This document shows positions 35,172 to 43,888 of a DNA stretch of 64,000 bases, one piece after another (position 1 is the stretch's first letter; the number at the start of each line of letters is the position of its first letter). This DNA is from Xiashengella succiniciproducens (GTDB taxonomy: Bacteria; Bacteroidota; Bacteroidia; Bacteroidales; Marinilabiliaceae), in the NCBI RefSeq assembly GCF_023674465.1, contig NZ_CP098400.1:1702801-1766800 (forward strand), in the 5' to 3' direction. The position numbers and the translations under genes are program-made. The notes beneath the pieces are model-generated. The model ran no database searches, was not told the origin of the DNA, and worked only from the letters and a program-made list of their open reading frames with translations.

Positions 35172-36308
35172 ATGAAGCTTAAGGAAAAATTACCGGGATA
35201 TGTTATGACCCGAACAGGCCAGAGCCTACATAGACTCGCGGTTGTATTCCCAGTTATTGTATGTTTGCTGATGATGGGCACCTCTGCAAGGGCTCAGGAG
35301 ATAAGGGAAACACTAAGTACGACCTATCTCTTTCATACCCCTGCAGGAGTAACGCTCCATATTAACAACAAATACGGAGAGGTAAAAGTCAACACCTGGC
35401 AGAAGGATTCAGTAAAGGTTGAAGTCAGAAGAACCTTTATACATTCCAACCGCGACCAGATTGAAAAGCTGAAGAATGAGATAGATATAAGTCATTCTGT
35501 TGCATCAAACCTCATTAGGTTTGAGACAACCTTCCAGCAAAGCGGTAAACGTATTTTCAGGAATATACAGGAAGCCACCAATATGGTAGGGAATGAAAGG
35601 AACTCCCGCATCGAATACGCAGTTACTGTTCCAGCAAGAACCAACATCTCTATTGTTAACAAATATGGCGATGTAATCCTGCCAAACCTAAGTGGAAAAG
35701 TCTCTGTTGACCTATCCAATGGAAACCTGCAGGTACGTAAGTTAAGTGGGTCTGTCAATTTGGTTCTGGCATTCGGAGTAGCTATTATCGATGAACTGAC
35801 AACAGCAAATCTGGATCTGAATTTTGTCGAACTATCGCTTAACAAGGCCAATAACCTTACAATAAGGGGTAATTCATCTACCATAGATATTCCGGAGATC
35901 AACACTTTGGAACTGGATTCAAGAAGGGATAAGATTAAAATCGGAAAGGTGGCAAGTATAAGCGGTACCACTTATTTCTCAAACATCAGAACTGAGCATG
36001 TCACCTCTTATGTCAATCTCACATTGACCTATGGAGAAATCAGCAAACTTAATCTGTCGTCACAGGTAACAGAATGTATTATAGTGGCCAGAACTTGTAA
36101 TATTACCCTGGAAATTGACAGGCCTATGCCCTATTCAATATTGCTCAAACATCATAAGGGCAATTTAATGCTCCCTGAAACCATTAAAAAGTCAGATCAG
36201 AAGTTCTCAGATCCAGAACTCAGCCGCTATTATTTCAGAAATGACCTGTCTGAAAGTAAGCTGAAAATGAATATTAATGATGCCGATCTGAAAATAATCC
36301 ATAAATAA
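35172..36308 (+). CDS. exported DUF4097-like beta-helix protein
   Basis: 378 residues. Export segment LAVVFPVIVCLLMMGTSARA near 22-41. The rest is repetitive beta structure of the DUF4097/adhesin-like type: two NKYGEVKV/NKYGDVIL starts (NNKYGEVKVNTWQKDSVKVE; VNKYGDVILPNLSGKVSVDL), followed by SNGNLQVRKLSGSVNLVLAF. Such proteins are often found in operons with ECF/anti-sigma pairs. Possible role in envelope sensing; not proven. Stop overlaps the next start as TAATG. Confidence 0.78.
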   Translation: MKLKEKLPGYVMTRTGQSLHRLAVVFPVIVCLLMMGTSARAQEIRETLSTTYLFHTPAGVTLHINNKYGEVKVNTWQKDSVKVEVRRTFIHSNRDQIEKLKNEIDISHSVASNLIRFETTFQQSGKRIFRNIQEATNMVGNERNSRIEYAVTVPARTNISIVNKYGDVILPNLSGKVSVDLSNGNLQVRKLSGSVNLVLAFGVAIIDELTTANLDLNFVELSLNKANNLTIRGNSSTIDIPEINTLELDSRRDKIKIGKVASISGTTYFSNIRTEHVTSYVNLTLTYGEISKLNLSSQVTECIIVARTCNITLEIDRPMPYSILLKHHKGNLMLPETIKKSDQKFSDPELSRYYFRNDLSESKLKMNINDADLKIIHK

Positions 36309-36874
36309 TGCAACCCGGAATTATGAAAACTGTCTTTAGTTTGAAAATGGTAATGATAAGATTATCAGCTTTTATTTTGATCATGTTGATTGGAGCTACC
36401 GGAATCAGGGCACAGGATTACAACCACGCATTCAAGGTTCAGACCTCCTTTGGTTGCGGACTGTCATACAAGATGATTGACTCAAATGAGAAGGGCTTTG
36501 AAGTATCGTTTATTAGAAGCGAAAGGATGACACAGGCATCAGTAATACGGATTCATCAGGAACCCGCATTTCCACGAGTGTCGGACAAGATGTTTTTACT
36601 GTACGGCTATGGAACTCATATAGCACACAGATCGTCCTACTTTCTATGGAATCCCTTCACTCCCGGTGATGGATACAAGGAGATAAGTCACGACTTCTTT
36701 GCTCCGGGCTTTGATGGGTATGTTGGACTTGAATACAGGTTTTTGAAGATTCCCTTTAACATAGTAGTGGATCTGAACTGCAACTTCGAATTCTTCAGAC
36801 CCGGCTATTTTGGAATAAATTTCATCCCAACTGCGGGATTGGCATATGTGTTTAAAGACAAAAGAAATCATTAA
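36308..36874 (+). CDS. small outer-membrane beta-barrel-like protein, unknown
   Basis: 188 residues. Signal peptide around MIRLSAFILIMLIGATGIRA (cleavage before QDYNHAFK). The mature part has alternating hydrophobic/aromatic strands (SSYFLWNPFTPGDGYKE, FFAPGFDGYVGLEYRFLKIP, GINFIPTAGLAYVFK), as in a small eight-strand barrel. It overlaps the preceding gene by one base, so translation is coupled. No named family recognised. The first ATG is at 36308; in-frame ATGs follow at residues 6, 14 and 16. Confidence 0.7.
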   Translation: MQPGIMKTVFSLKMVMIRLSAFILIMLIGATGIRAQDYNHAFKVQTSFGCGLSYKMIDSNEKGFEVSFIRSERMTQASVIRIHQEPAFPRVSDKMFLLYGYGTHIAHRSSYFLWNPFTPGDGYKEISHDFFAPGFDGYVGLEYRFLKIPFNIVVDLNCNFEFFRPGYFGINFIPTAGLAYVFKDKRNH

Positions 36875-36886
36875 AACCAGAAAATT

Positions 36887-37558
36887 ATGAAAACACTAAA
36901 ATTAACAGTTGCTGTTTTGCTGGCATCGGCCGTATCAGCATTTGGACAGACTGATTCAAATCCGCAAATGAAGACAGTTTTTGGTGATCCTGAAGTTTCT
37001 TCAATAGGTGGTTTCGGTGCTATCGGCTTTGGTTATACCGAAGTAGGCTCACAGGACGCTATTTTCTTTTCTGCCCAGGGTGCTGCTATTGTAAATCATA
37101 ATATGGCAATTGGAGGTGGTGGTAAAGCCTTTATCTCAAGAGTTGCATATGACCAAAATCTGAACGATGATTTCAACTACGTTGGTGGTTATGCAGGCCT
37201 TATTGTACAACCTATTGTTGGCTGGAATCAACCTGTTCACGTTAGTTTCCCAGTTTTGATCGGTGGAGGAGGAATCGGCTATATTAAGCATTGGGGAGAA
37301 TACGAAGATGATGACTATGAATTTGATGACGAAGACAGCTATGCATTTTTTGTAGTAGAACCAGGACTAGAGGTGGAATTCAACATGGTCAAGTGGATGC
37401 GTCTTGCAGCTACAGTCAGTTACCGCTACACTACCGATATCAAACTGAGATACAGACCTCTGGAAGGTCAGAATCCGTCACAAACTGCCTACATAGCACC
37501 AGACGATATGCTCCGTGGAATTAATGTCGGACTCGTTTTTAAGTTTGGTAGATTCTAG
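36887..37558 (+). CDS. outer-membrane beta-barrel-like protein, unknown
   Basis: 223 residues. Signal peptide MKTLKLTVAVLLASAVSAFG. Glycine-rich amphipathic strands (SIGGFGAIGFGYTEVGSQDA, VSFPVLIGGGGIGYIKHWG), an acidic loop EDDDYEFDDED (possible cation binding or just a surface loop) and a C-terminal GINVGLVFKFGRF typical of outer-membrane insertion. 12 bp after the previous gene, in the sigma-factor operon. Confidence 0.75.
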   Translation: MKTLKLTVAVLLASAVSAFGQTDSNPQMKTVFGDPEVSSIGGFGAIGFGYTEVGSQDAIFFSAQGAAIVNHNMAIGGGGKAFISRVAYDQNLNDDFNYVGGYAGLIVQPIVGWNQPVHVSFPVLIGGGGIGYIKHWGEYEDDDYEFDDEDSYAFFVVEPGLEVEFNMVKWMRLAATVSYRYTTDIKLRYRPLEGQNPSQTAYIAPDDMLRGINVGLVFKFGRF

Positions 37559-37577
37559 CATAAGTCAATCTTTACCA

Positions 37578-39920
37578 ATGAAGTATCTGTATAGTTTGCT
37601 GCTATTATTGTGTTCAGGCATTGCCCTTTTCGGCTCCAATATTGAGCCGAAGCGAGATCCGGTAGTTAGTGGTTATGTAAAAGATGCCGAGACCGGAGAA
37701 ACTCTTATCGGCGCTTCAGTATATTGTAAAGAGGAAGGTAAAGGTGCAGCATCCAATCTATACGGATTTTTCAGCATCTCACTTCCACCCGGGCAAAAGA
37801 TTATCACTGTCAGTTTCATGGGATATAAGACCTATGAGAAGTCAATATCGCTTGAGTCAGACCTAAATCTGAATATTCTTCTTGAACCTGTATCTGCCCA
37901 ACTTGAAGAGGTTAGCATTGTTGCCGATGGCACAAAAATAAACCTTGACGAGCCATTAACAGGGATGCAGAGGATCAACGCAACAATGATCAAAGAGGTC
38001 CCGGCCTTGATGGGGGAAATCGACCCTGTTAAAGTACTCCAGCTAATGCCCGGCATCTCGGCTGCCAGCGAAGGATCAAGCGGATTCAGTGTGCGTGGTG
38101 GAAATCCGGATCAGAATCTAATTGTCCTTGATGAAGCTATAGTATATAATGCTGGTCACCTTATGGGGTTCTTTTCGGTGTTTAACAATGATGCACTGAG
38201 AGATGTAAATATTTATAAAGGTGATATTCCGGCCCGCAGTGGAGGACGACTGGCTTCACTGCTTGATATCAGGATGAAGGATGGCAATAATGGAAAACTA
38301 TCTGGGAAGGGTGGTATTGGAACAATATCATCCAGGCTGACTCTGGAAGGACCTGTGCTCTCGGAAAAGACTACCTTTTTGCTTGCCGGACGACGCACGT
38401 ATGCGGATATATTTCTGCCATTTGCAAAAGAGGAACAGGTAAGGGATGCAGGTCTATATTTCTATGATTTAAATGCCAAAATCAGCCATACATTTAGTGA
38501 TCACGACAGGATATATCTGAGTGCCTATGGTGGAAGGGATTACTTCAGAGCCTCAGACTCAGAATTGGCCTTTGGAAATCAGACGGCTACCTTGAGATGG
38601 AATCACCTGTTTTCTTCCCGTTTATTTGGTAACCTTAGTCTGATATATAGCAACTACAACTACAGCCTTGGATCTGAAGCCGGTGAGGCTGATGATTTTG
38701 AATGGAAATCCAGACTTCAAAACCTAGCATTTAAGGCCGATTTCAACTATTATCCCAATCCCAATCATTCAGTTAGCTTCGGAGTTCAAAGCATCACTCA
38801 TTCGATACTACCTGCGCATGTAAAGGGAACCAATGAGAATACAGTATTTAACGAACTCAGGCTGCCCAAATCAAACGCAAGGGAACTTGGTATTTATGCA
38901 GAAAACCTCCATCAGGTGGGTGCTAGGTTGACTCTAAGGTACGGGTTAAGGGTCTCCGGCTTTCAAAATGTGGGCAAGGGAATCAGGCATTACTATGATG
39001 AAAACTACGAAGTGACTGGCAGCAAAGAATACAAAATGGGGGAAGTTTTCAACAGCTACTGGGGGCTTGAACCTCGCCTTGGAGCCTCATGGCTGTTTTA
39101 TCCTCATAGTTCGGTCAAGGCTGCCTATACTAGAACCTTCCAATATATGCACCTTGCTTCAAATTCAAGATCCACTACCCCACTTGATGTCTGGTTTCCG
39201 TCCTCGCCCAATGTTAAGCCGCAGGTTTCGGATCAGATCTCTCTGGGTTTTTACAGACATGTATATAGCAACCAACTGGAAGCAGGTGTTGAGGTGTTTT
39301 ACAAGGAGCTTCAAAACAGCATTGACTTTAAGGACTATGCGGAACTCTTGCTCAATGAGTATCTGGAAGGTGAACTAAGATTTGGAAGTGGAAGAGCATA
39401 CGGACTTGAGTTTAGCGCCAATTTTGATATTGACGGATGGAATGGGTGGCTCAGCTATACCATAAGCCGGTCAACAAGAAAAATAGATGGAGTAAACAAC
39501 AATAAACGCTATTTGTCACCCTATGACCACACCCATGATGTATCACTTGTAGTTACACGTAATATTAGTAAGAGACTGTCTGCATCAGCCAATTGGGTGT
39601 ACTTCACAGGTGCTCCTGTAACATTTCCTGTCGGGCGCTTTGAAAGCGGAGGCAATATTATTCCGATTTACTCAGATAGAAATGCTGAGAGGATGCCTGC
39701 CTTCCACAGACTTGATCTGGCAGTTACCCTGCGCGACAAAAATAAAGAAAACCGACGCTTTAGTGGAGAATGGGTCCTGTCCCTCTATAATGCCTATGGC
39801 CGTAAGAATGCCTGGTCCATATCCTTTATTGAGGACGATGATGTTCCTGGGCGCACAAAGGCTATGAAGACATATCTGTTCAGTATAGTCCCCTCATTAA
39901 CCTACAACTTCAAGTTTTGA
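37578..39920 (+). CDS. TonB-dependent outer-membrane receptor with carboxypeptidase-regulatory-like domain
   Basis: 780 residues from the ATG at 37578, which begins a signal peptide (MKYLYSLLLLLCSGIALFG); the frame extends 63 bp further up but overlaps the previous gene. Domains: carboxypeptidase-regulatory-like beta sandwich (VSGYVKDAETGETLIGASVY, about 30-110), plug (LMGEIDPVKVLQLMPGISAA, SSGFSVRGGNPDQNLIVLDE, about 130-240), then a 22-strand barrel ending in IVPSLTYNFKF. Imports a large ligand with TonB energy. It is paired with a DUF4249 lipoprotein 5 bp downstream rather than a SusD, and is under the local ECF sigma factor. Ligand unknown. Confidence 0.9.
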   Translation: MKYLYSLLLLLCSGIALFGSNIEPKRDPVVSGYVKDAETGETLIGASVYCKEEGKGAASNLYGFFSISLPPGQKIITVSFMGYKTYEKSISLESDLNLNILLEPVSAQLEEVSIVADGTKINLDEPLTGMQRINATMIKEVPALMGEIDPVKVLQLMPGISAASEGSSGFSVRGGNPDQNLIVLDEAIVYNAGHLMGFFSVFNNDALRDVNIYKGDIPARSGGRLASLLDIRMKDGNNGKLSGKGGIGTISSRLTLEGPVLSEKTTFLLAGRRTYADIFLPFAKEEQVRDAGLYFYDLNAKISHTFSDHDRIYLSAYGGRDYFRASDSELAFGNQTATLRWNHLFSSRLFGNLSLIYSNYNYSLGSEAGEADDFEWKSRLQNLAFKADFNYYPNPNHSVSFGVQSITHSILPAHVKGTNENTVFNELRLPKSNARELGIYAENLHQVGARLTLRYGLRVSGFQNVGKGIRHYYDENYEVTGSKEYKMGEVFNSYWGLEPRLGASWLFYPHSSVKAAYTRTFQYMHLASNSRSTTPLDVWFPSSPNVKPQVSDQISLGFYRHVYSNQLEAGVEVFYKELQNSIDFKDYAELLLNEYLEGELRFGSGRAYGLEFSANFDIDGWNGWLSYTISRSTRKIDGVNNNKRYLSPYDHTHDVSLVVTRNISKRLSASANWVYFTGAPVTFPVGRFESGGNIIPIYSDRNAERMPAFHRLDLAVTLRDKNKENRRFSGEWVLSLYNAYGRKNAWSISFIEDDDVPGRTKAMKTYLFSIVPSLTYNFKF

Positions 39921-39925
39921 TCACA

Positions 39926-40789
39926 ATGAAAAAAGCACAGATATTTTGCACATTTGCTTTAATGGCATTTGCACTGCTATCATGCGAAGAGGAGATTAAT
40001 CTGCATCTTAAGACAAGTGCTACCCGTCTGGTGGTTGGTGGTATGATTACAAGTGACACTACACAGCATATCATTACACTTACCCAGTCAGCGCATTATT
40101 TCGACAGTACGCAGGTAAAGTACATCTCTGGTGCCCTTGTCGAAGTTGTGGTTGCCGATTCTACTGTGGTATTCACCGAATCAGATGAGCATCCTGGATG
40201 GTACCTGAGCCCTGAAGACTTCTATGGTGTACCTGGAAACGAGTACAGGCTCAGAATAACCAATGTTGGGCTGCCAGGTATTTCAACAGATGAAGAATTC
40301 ACAGCCTCGTCAATAATGCCGGCCATTGCTCCAATAGACTCGGCCAGCATTGGCTATAGTCATGAATGGGATCTGTGGAAGATTGTAATATCGGCCCAGG
40401 ATCCTGCTGACCAAAGAAACTATTATATGTTCAGCCTGCAACGTAACGGTCGTCAAATCACTAAAAGCCTAAAAGAAAAGACAATATTGGATGATAGACT
40501 ATTTGACGGAAAATATGCCTCAGAAGTCTGGATTTTCGGACTTGACACTGAAGAATATGATTTCCAACCGAATGATACCTTAACAATGGAATGCTATAAC
40601 ATCACTAAGGAGTTTTATTACTATGTCTATGCTGTTCAGGTCGAAATGCAGGGCAGCAACCCACTATTCTCAGGATCGCCTGCCAACGTGCCAGGTAATA
40701 TAAGCAATAATGCACTAGGATACTTCACAGCTTGTGGTGTAAGTAGGGTTGACTTTATCAATCCTTATAGAATTGAGGATTTTAAGTAA
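39926..40789 (+). CDS. DUF4249 lipoprotein, partner of the TonB receptor
   Basis: 287 residues from the ATG at 39926 (a TTG at 39917 would overlap the receptor). Lipoprotein signal with lipobox: FALMAFALLSCEEEINLHL, Cys near residue 20. DUF4249 features: TSATRLVVGGMITSDTTQHI, ITLTQSAHYFDS, WYLSPEDFYGVPGNEYRL, and the C-terminal LGYFTACGVSR. In Bacteroidota DUF4249 proteins recur directly after TonB receptors and probably form the surface lid. Last gene of the operon; a hairpin follows at 40808-40840. Confidence 0.85.
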   Translation: MKKAQIFCTFALMAFALLSCEEEINLHLKTSATRLVVGGMITSDTTQHIITLTQSAHYFDSTQVKYISGALVEVVVADSTVVFTESDEHPGWYLSPEDFYGVPGNEYRLRITNVGLPGISTDEEFTASSIMPAIAPIDSASIGYSHEWDLWKIVISAQDPADQRNYYMFSLQRNGRQITKSLKEKTILDDRLFDGKYASEVWIFGLDTEEYDFQPNDTLTMECYNITKEFYYYVYAVQVEMQGSNPLFSGSPANVPGNISNNALGYFTACGVSRVDFINPYRIEDFK

Positions 40790-40807
40790 AGCAAATAGCA
40801 ACAAAAA

Positions 40808-40840
40808 GGCGGCTGGTCCTCCGGGGAACCAGCCGCTTCA
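40808..40840. terminator. hairpin between convergent DUF4249 and NigD-like genes
   Basis: 9-bp GC stem GCGGCTGGT (40809-40817) / ACCAGCCGC (40828-40836); T-poor exit on plus (TTCATTG), A-rich side gives T exit on minus. Confidence 0.7.
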
Positions 40841-40880
40841 TTGTCTATAACCCTAAACTATTAAAACCCGGAATTACATC

Positions 40881-41576
40881 CTATTCCTCGATAACATCAT
40901 CTTCTTCACTTGAATATTTGTATTCAAGCTCTTTCTCGAAAGGAGTTCCATCCATCTTCTTAGAAGTAAAGAGAATCTTTACAATCTCCTGACCATCCAC
41001 CTGTAGATGACTGATAGGGAAGCTTATAATGCCGCCATAGTTTCTGGTCTGATAATCACCATTTACATCATGATGGAAATCCAGAGTGATAAAACCCTCC
41101 TTTTTCTGGTTTTTATCATCATAAACAAGATCAAAGTAGTGAGTCTTGCTATCGCCAAAGAATGAAAACTCTACTGTGAGAAAATCATTTGCAGTTGACA
41201 GATACGAAATACTAACAGGATCATTTCCAATAGTATCCCTGAGAACGTCATCAGCTATTTTAATGTCCTTGGTAAGGATATTGTCAATGGCAGCAATCTT
41301 CACTTCATAATCATAGGCAATCTGCTCATCCTTTATCTCCTTTTCGACCACATACTGGATAAACACTCTTGTTCCATCCTTGATAGTGTAATTGTTGGGA
41401 TAAGCTACAGGTTTCAGCAAATGCATACTGTCTGTCTGTATCATGAACTCTGATGCAGTGTTACCTTTAACTACACCCAGAGTATACCTGTAGTATACTG
41501 GATCTTCATCATCAAACTCACAGCTAACCACTAGAAAAGACAAAAGTCCTAACAGTAATAACAGATTCTTTCTCAT
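40881..41576 (-). CDS. NigD-like lipoprotein
   Basis: 231 residues. Lipoprotein signal MRKNLLLLLGLLSFLVVSCE with the lipobox Cys at 19. Remainder resembles the NigD N- and C-terminal domains of Bacteroidota: YYRYTLGVVKGNTASEFMIQ, DGTRVFIQYVVE, FFGDSKTHYFDLVYD, GGIISFPISHLQV, and the acidic tail. Biological role unknown; outer-membrane- or periplasm-anchored. Single gene, facing the DUF4249 operon. Confidence 0.8.
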   Translation of the reverse strand: MRKNLLLLLGLLSFLVVSCEFDDEDPVYYRYTLGVVKGNTASEFMIQTDSMHLLKPVAYPNNYTIKDGTRVFIQYVVEKEIKDEQIAYDYEVKIAAIDNILTKDIKIADDVLRDTIGNDPVSISYLSTANDFLTVEFSFFGDSKTHYFDLVYDDKNQKKEGFITLDFHHDVNGDYQTRNYGGIISFPISHLQVDGQEIVKILFTSKKMDGTPFEKELEYKYSSEEDDVIEE

Positions 41577-41878
41577 AATTCAAATTTTTCGTTTTCAACA
41601 CCAAAGTAACTCAATTTTCATTTAAGATGGAAGCTCCTTAAATAGGTTGCTTCCATATGAAAGTTTTTTTTGAGGGGGTGACAGCATAAAAACATAACTT
41701 TTTTGACCCTGCACCTATCTTTTATGGGGGTAATATGTATTTATCAGTATATTTTTTGATTTTTTAGCGAAATATTTTAGGGTATAAAAAATAATTCACC
41801 ATATTTTTGTTACATCACCCCCGGATGAAAGGGGGGTGTTCCTAAAATTTCCTAATACCTAATTAACACTATCTAGTC
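41577..41878. other. A/T-rich divergent intergenic region with hairpins
   Basis: About 300 bases. Holds an 8-bp inverted repeat ATGGAAGC (41627-41634) / GCTTCCAT (41649-41656), two isolated GGGGG tracts near 41674 and 41726, the -7 element TATTTTTG (41802-41809) and the hairpin at 41816-41838. No open frame seen. Confidence 0.5.
41802..41838 (+). promoter_or_regulatory. -7 element and 5'-terminal hairpin of TorF-like gene
   Basis: TATTTTTG (41802-41809), then CACCCCC (41816-41822) / GGGGGTG (41832-41838) with loop GGATGAAAG. With the start point about 7 bp after the -7 element, the message would begin at the stem itself, as with 5'-end hairpins that stabilise some outer-membrane-protein mRNAs. 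No spaced -33 TTTG found. Confidence 0.5.
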
Positions 41879-42541
41879 ATGAAAAAGTATGTGTTTATCT
41901 TTATCGGGCTGCTGTATTTCTCCGCTGGCAAGGCCCAAGGTTTCGATGTAGGAGTGGACTTCTACAACCGTTATGTATTCCGTGGAGTTGACTTCGGAAG
42001 TTCTCCCAGTATTCAGCCAACGCTGGCATTTAGTGCTGGTGGCTTTACAATTGGTGCCTGGGGAGCCTTTTCGACAGGAACTGGAATATATGACTCGTTC
42101 AACGAAGCAGACTTGTTTGCTTCATACGATTTCGACTTTGGCTTATCGCTACTTGCAACTTCCTACTATTATCCGGGCAGTTCGTGGTTTGAGCTTGAAG
42201 ACGAAATATCCAGCCACGCAATTGAAGTAGGGGCTGCATACTCGGTAGGAGGTTTTTCTGCAAGTGCCTACTATATGCTTAATGATACCCGTTACGGAAG
42301 TGGATCACAAGGTGGTGACACTTACTTCGAACTTGGATACTCTATAAGTAATGTTGATTTATTCATTGGTGCCGGAGACGGATGGCACACTGTAAACAAC
42401 AATTTCCAGGTAGTGAATATTGGTATCGCTGCAACTAAAGAGATTTCAATAACTGAAAAGTTTGCTATACCGGTTAAGGTTGCCTTTATTGTTAACCCCA
42501 ATACAGAACAGGCACATATTGTAGCAGGATTTTCTTTGTAG
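41879..42541 (+). CDS. TorF-like putative porin (Gcw_chp type)
   Basis: 220 residues. Signal peptide MKKYVFIFIGLLYFSAGKAQ, then an all-beta protein with the family start VGVDFYNRYVFRGVDFGSSP followed by SIQPTLAFSAGGFTIGAWGA and repeated two-residue periodicity up to IVAGFSL. It resembles the TorF/CHP02001 group of putative porins. Substrate unknown. Single gene with own promoter and a strong terminator. Confidence 0.75.
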   Translation: MKKYVFIFIGLLYFSAGKAQGFDVGVDFYNRYVFRGVDFGSSPSIQPTLAFSAGGFTIGAWGAFSTGTGIYDSFNEADLFASYDFDFGLSLLATSYYYPGSSWFELEDEISSHAIEVGAAYSVGGFSASAYYMLNDTRYGSGSQGGDTYFELGYSISNVDLFIGAGDGWHTVNNNFQVVNIGIAATKEISITEKFAIPVKVAFIVNPNTEQAHIVAGFSL

Positions 42542-42583
42542 AATAAAGGAACCCTTTAATTTTCAATTCCAATTCAACAGTTG

Positions 42584-42617
42584 ACCGGCTGTCCCAACGG
42601 GGACAGCCGGTTTTTTA
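42584..42617. terminator. bidirectional terminator
   Basis: 12-bp perfect GC-rich stem ACCGGCTGTCCC (42584-42595) / GGGACAGCCGGT (42600-42611), loop AACG, followed by six T. Confidence 0.92.
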
Positions 42618-42641
42618 TTTGAAAGTTCTCAGCAAACTGAA

Positions 42642-43199
42642 TTAATCCAGTTCCATATATACAACTTCGATTTCAGCTACAACGGGGTAATAATTGTTGT
42701 CACCAAGATCGTAAGGCATGATAATGAAGCTTTTGCCATAAAGGCACATATGTCTTATAGCCAAATCCACCCCTCTGAATATCTCAGTATCAGAAGTAGA
42801 CCACGCTCCAACACGATATGTGGCAGGAGATCCGATATCATAATTTGTATATCTGGGTGAAGTGGCAGGATTATCCACAGAGTCCCTAACAACATAGTAG
42901 TAATTGTACCTGATACCGACTGTTCTGCCGGGTAAAACTGAATCTTGAGATAGGCCCTTTTCAAGAATAAATCCTATCCATCCTTCATCTTCCCTTTTAT
43001 CTATCATCCTGTCGGAAGTAGCAAAGGCACTATCTTTGAGTACAAGTTCTATATACTCCTCCCTCAACTGTTTTTCACCTGCAATCAGCTTAGAATAATC
43101 CACACCTTCATATGGATCGTCACATGATGGATACAACACAAAAGCCGAAGCCAGAAGGACAATTCCACAAAACTTGCAAATACTTTTTACCATCGTCAT
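42642..43199 (-). CDS. DUF4827-like (FKBP-like) lipoprotein
   Basis: 185 residues. Lipoprotein signal ICKFCGIVLLASAFVLYPSC with the Cys near 26. The mature part (LPGRTVGIRYNYYYVVRDSV, GSPATYRVGAWST, FRGVDLAIRHMCLYGKSFII, then MPYDLGDNN) follows the outline of an FKBP fold and resembles DUF4827 proteins, which are found beside an FKBP gene in this phylum, as here. It lacks obvious isomerase residues. Third gene of a probable nrnA-FKBP-DUF4827 operon (94 bp after FKBP). Confidence 0.7.
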   Translation of the reverse strand: MTMVKSICKFCGIVLLASAFVLYPSCDDPYEGVDYSKLIAGEKQLREEYIELVLKDSAFATSDRMIDKREDEGWIGFILEKGLSQDSVLPGRTVGIRYNYYYVVRDSVDNPATSPRYTNYDIGSPATYRVGAWSTSDTEIFRGVDLAIRHMCLYGKSFIIMPYDLGDNNYYPVVAEIEVVYMELD

Positions 43200-43293
43200 A
43201 TTATTTATGAATCAATTTTCACAACTGCTATTGTCAAAGACGCAAAAATACTAATTATGCCAAAGCACATACATTAATTATGCCAGACATTTA

Positions 43294-43842
43294 TTATTTC
43301 TCACCAACATTTACAACCTCTACGTCATACTTAAGGATAGCTCTTGAAGGTATTCTGTCATCATCACCTACCAGACCATGAGCAAGATGCGGAGGCATAA
43401 TAAAGGTTGCTTTGCTGCCCTTTCTTAACATCAGGATTCCTTCTTCCAGACCGCTTTCAACGCCCCCCTTGCCTACCTGAAACACCTTTTGCCCATCATT
43501 GGCAGAACTGTAACATACAGTACCATCGAGTAAACTAATCTTGTAATTGAGAGTAACAATCTGTCCTTTGACAATCTTATCTCCCTTTCCATTTTCATGC
43601 AAGATGTACCACAATCCGGTCTTGGTTGCCTGCATATTGAGCTTATTATCCTCAACATACTTTCCAATTACCTTCTGCTCTACATCTACCATACGGCGGT
43701 TGTACTCGATAATCTTATCCAATGTGATGTCTTCTTCCTTTGATTTGTCCCTCCTGCTCTGCGAGCTGGTGCAACTAGATACACTAAGCAGTAACACTGC
43801 CAGGAAAATGCGTATACAGTTTCTATAACCTATAGTCTTCAT
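43294..43842 (-). CDS. FKBP-type peptidyl-prolyl isomerase lipoprotein
   Basis: 182 residues. Lipoprotein signal RIFLAVLLLSVSSCTSSQS with the Cys near 24. FKBP fold in the C-terminal half: GLWYILHENGKGDKIVKGQI, VTLNYKISLLDGTVCYSS, VGKGGVESGLEEGILMLRKG (quoted whole at 20), and ATFIMPPHLAHGLVGDDDRI followed by PSRAILKYDVEVV. Assists folding of exported proteins. 46 bp downstream of nrnA. Confidence 0.9.
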   Translation of the reverse strand: MKTIGYRNCIRIFLAVLLLSVSSCTSSQSRRDKSKEEDITLDKIIEYNRRMVDVEQKVIGKYVEDNKLNMQATKTGLWYILHENGKGDKIVKGQIVTLNYKISLLDGTVCYSSANDGQKVFQVGKGGVESGLEEGILMLRKGSKATFIMPPHLAHGLVGDDDRIPSRAILKYDVEVVNVGEK

Positions 43843-43888
43843 TTGAGCGAGATTAAATTAAGTCATAAAGATATGACATCCACTCATC

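Noticed and set aside
41674-41836. Three G5-6 tracts upstream of the TorF-like gene as a G-quadruplex
   Set aside because: The tracts are about 50 and 100 bp apart, too far for one quadruplex; the last one is better explained by pairing with CACCCCC.
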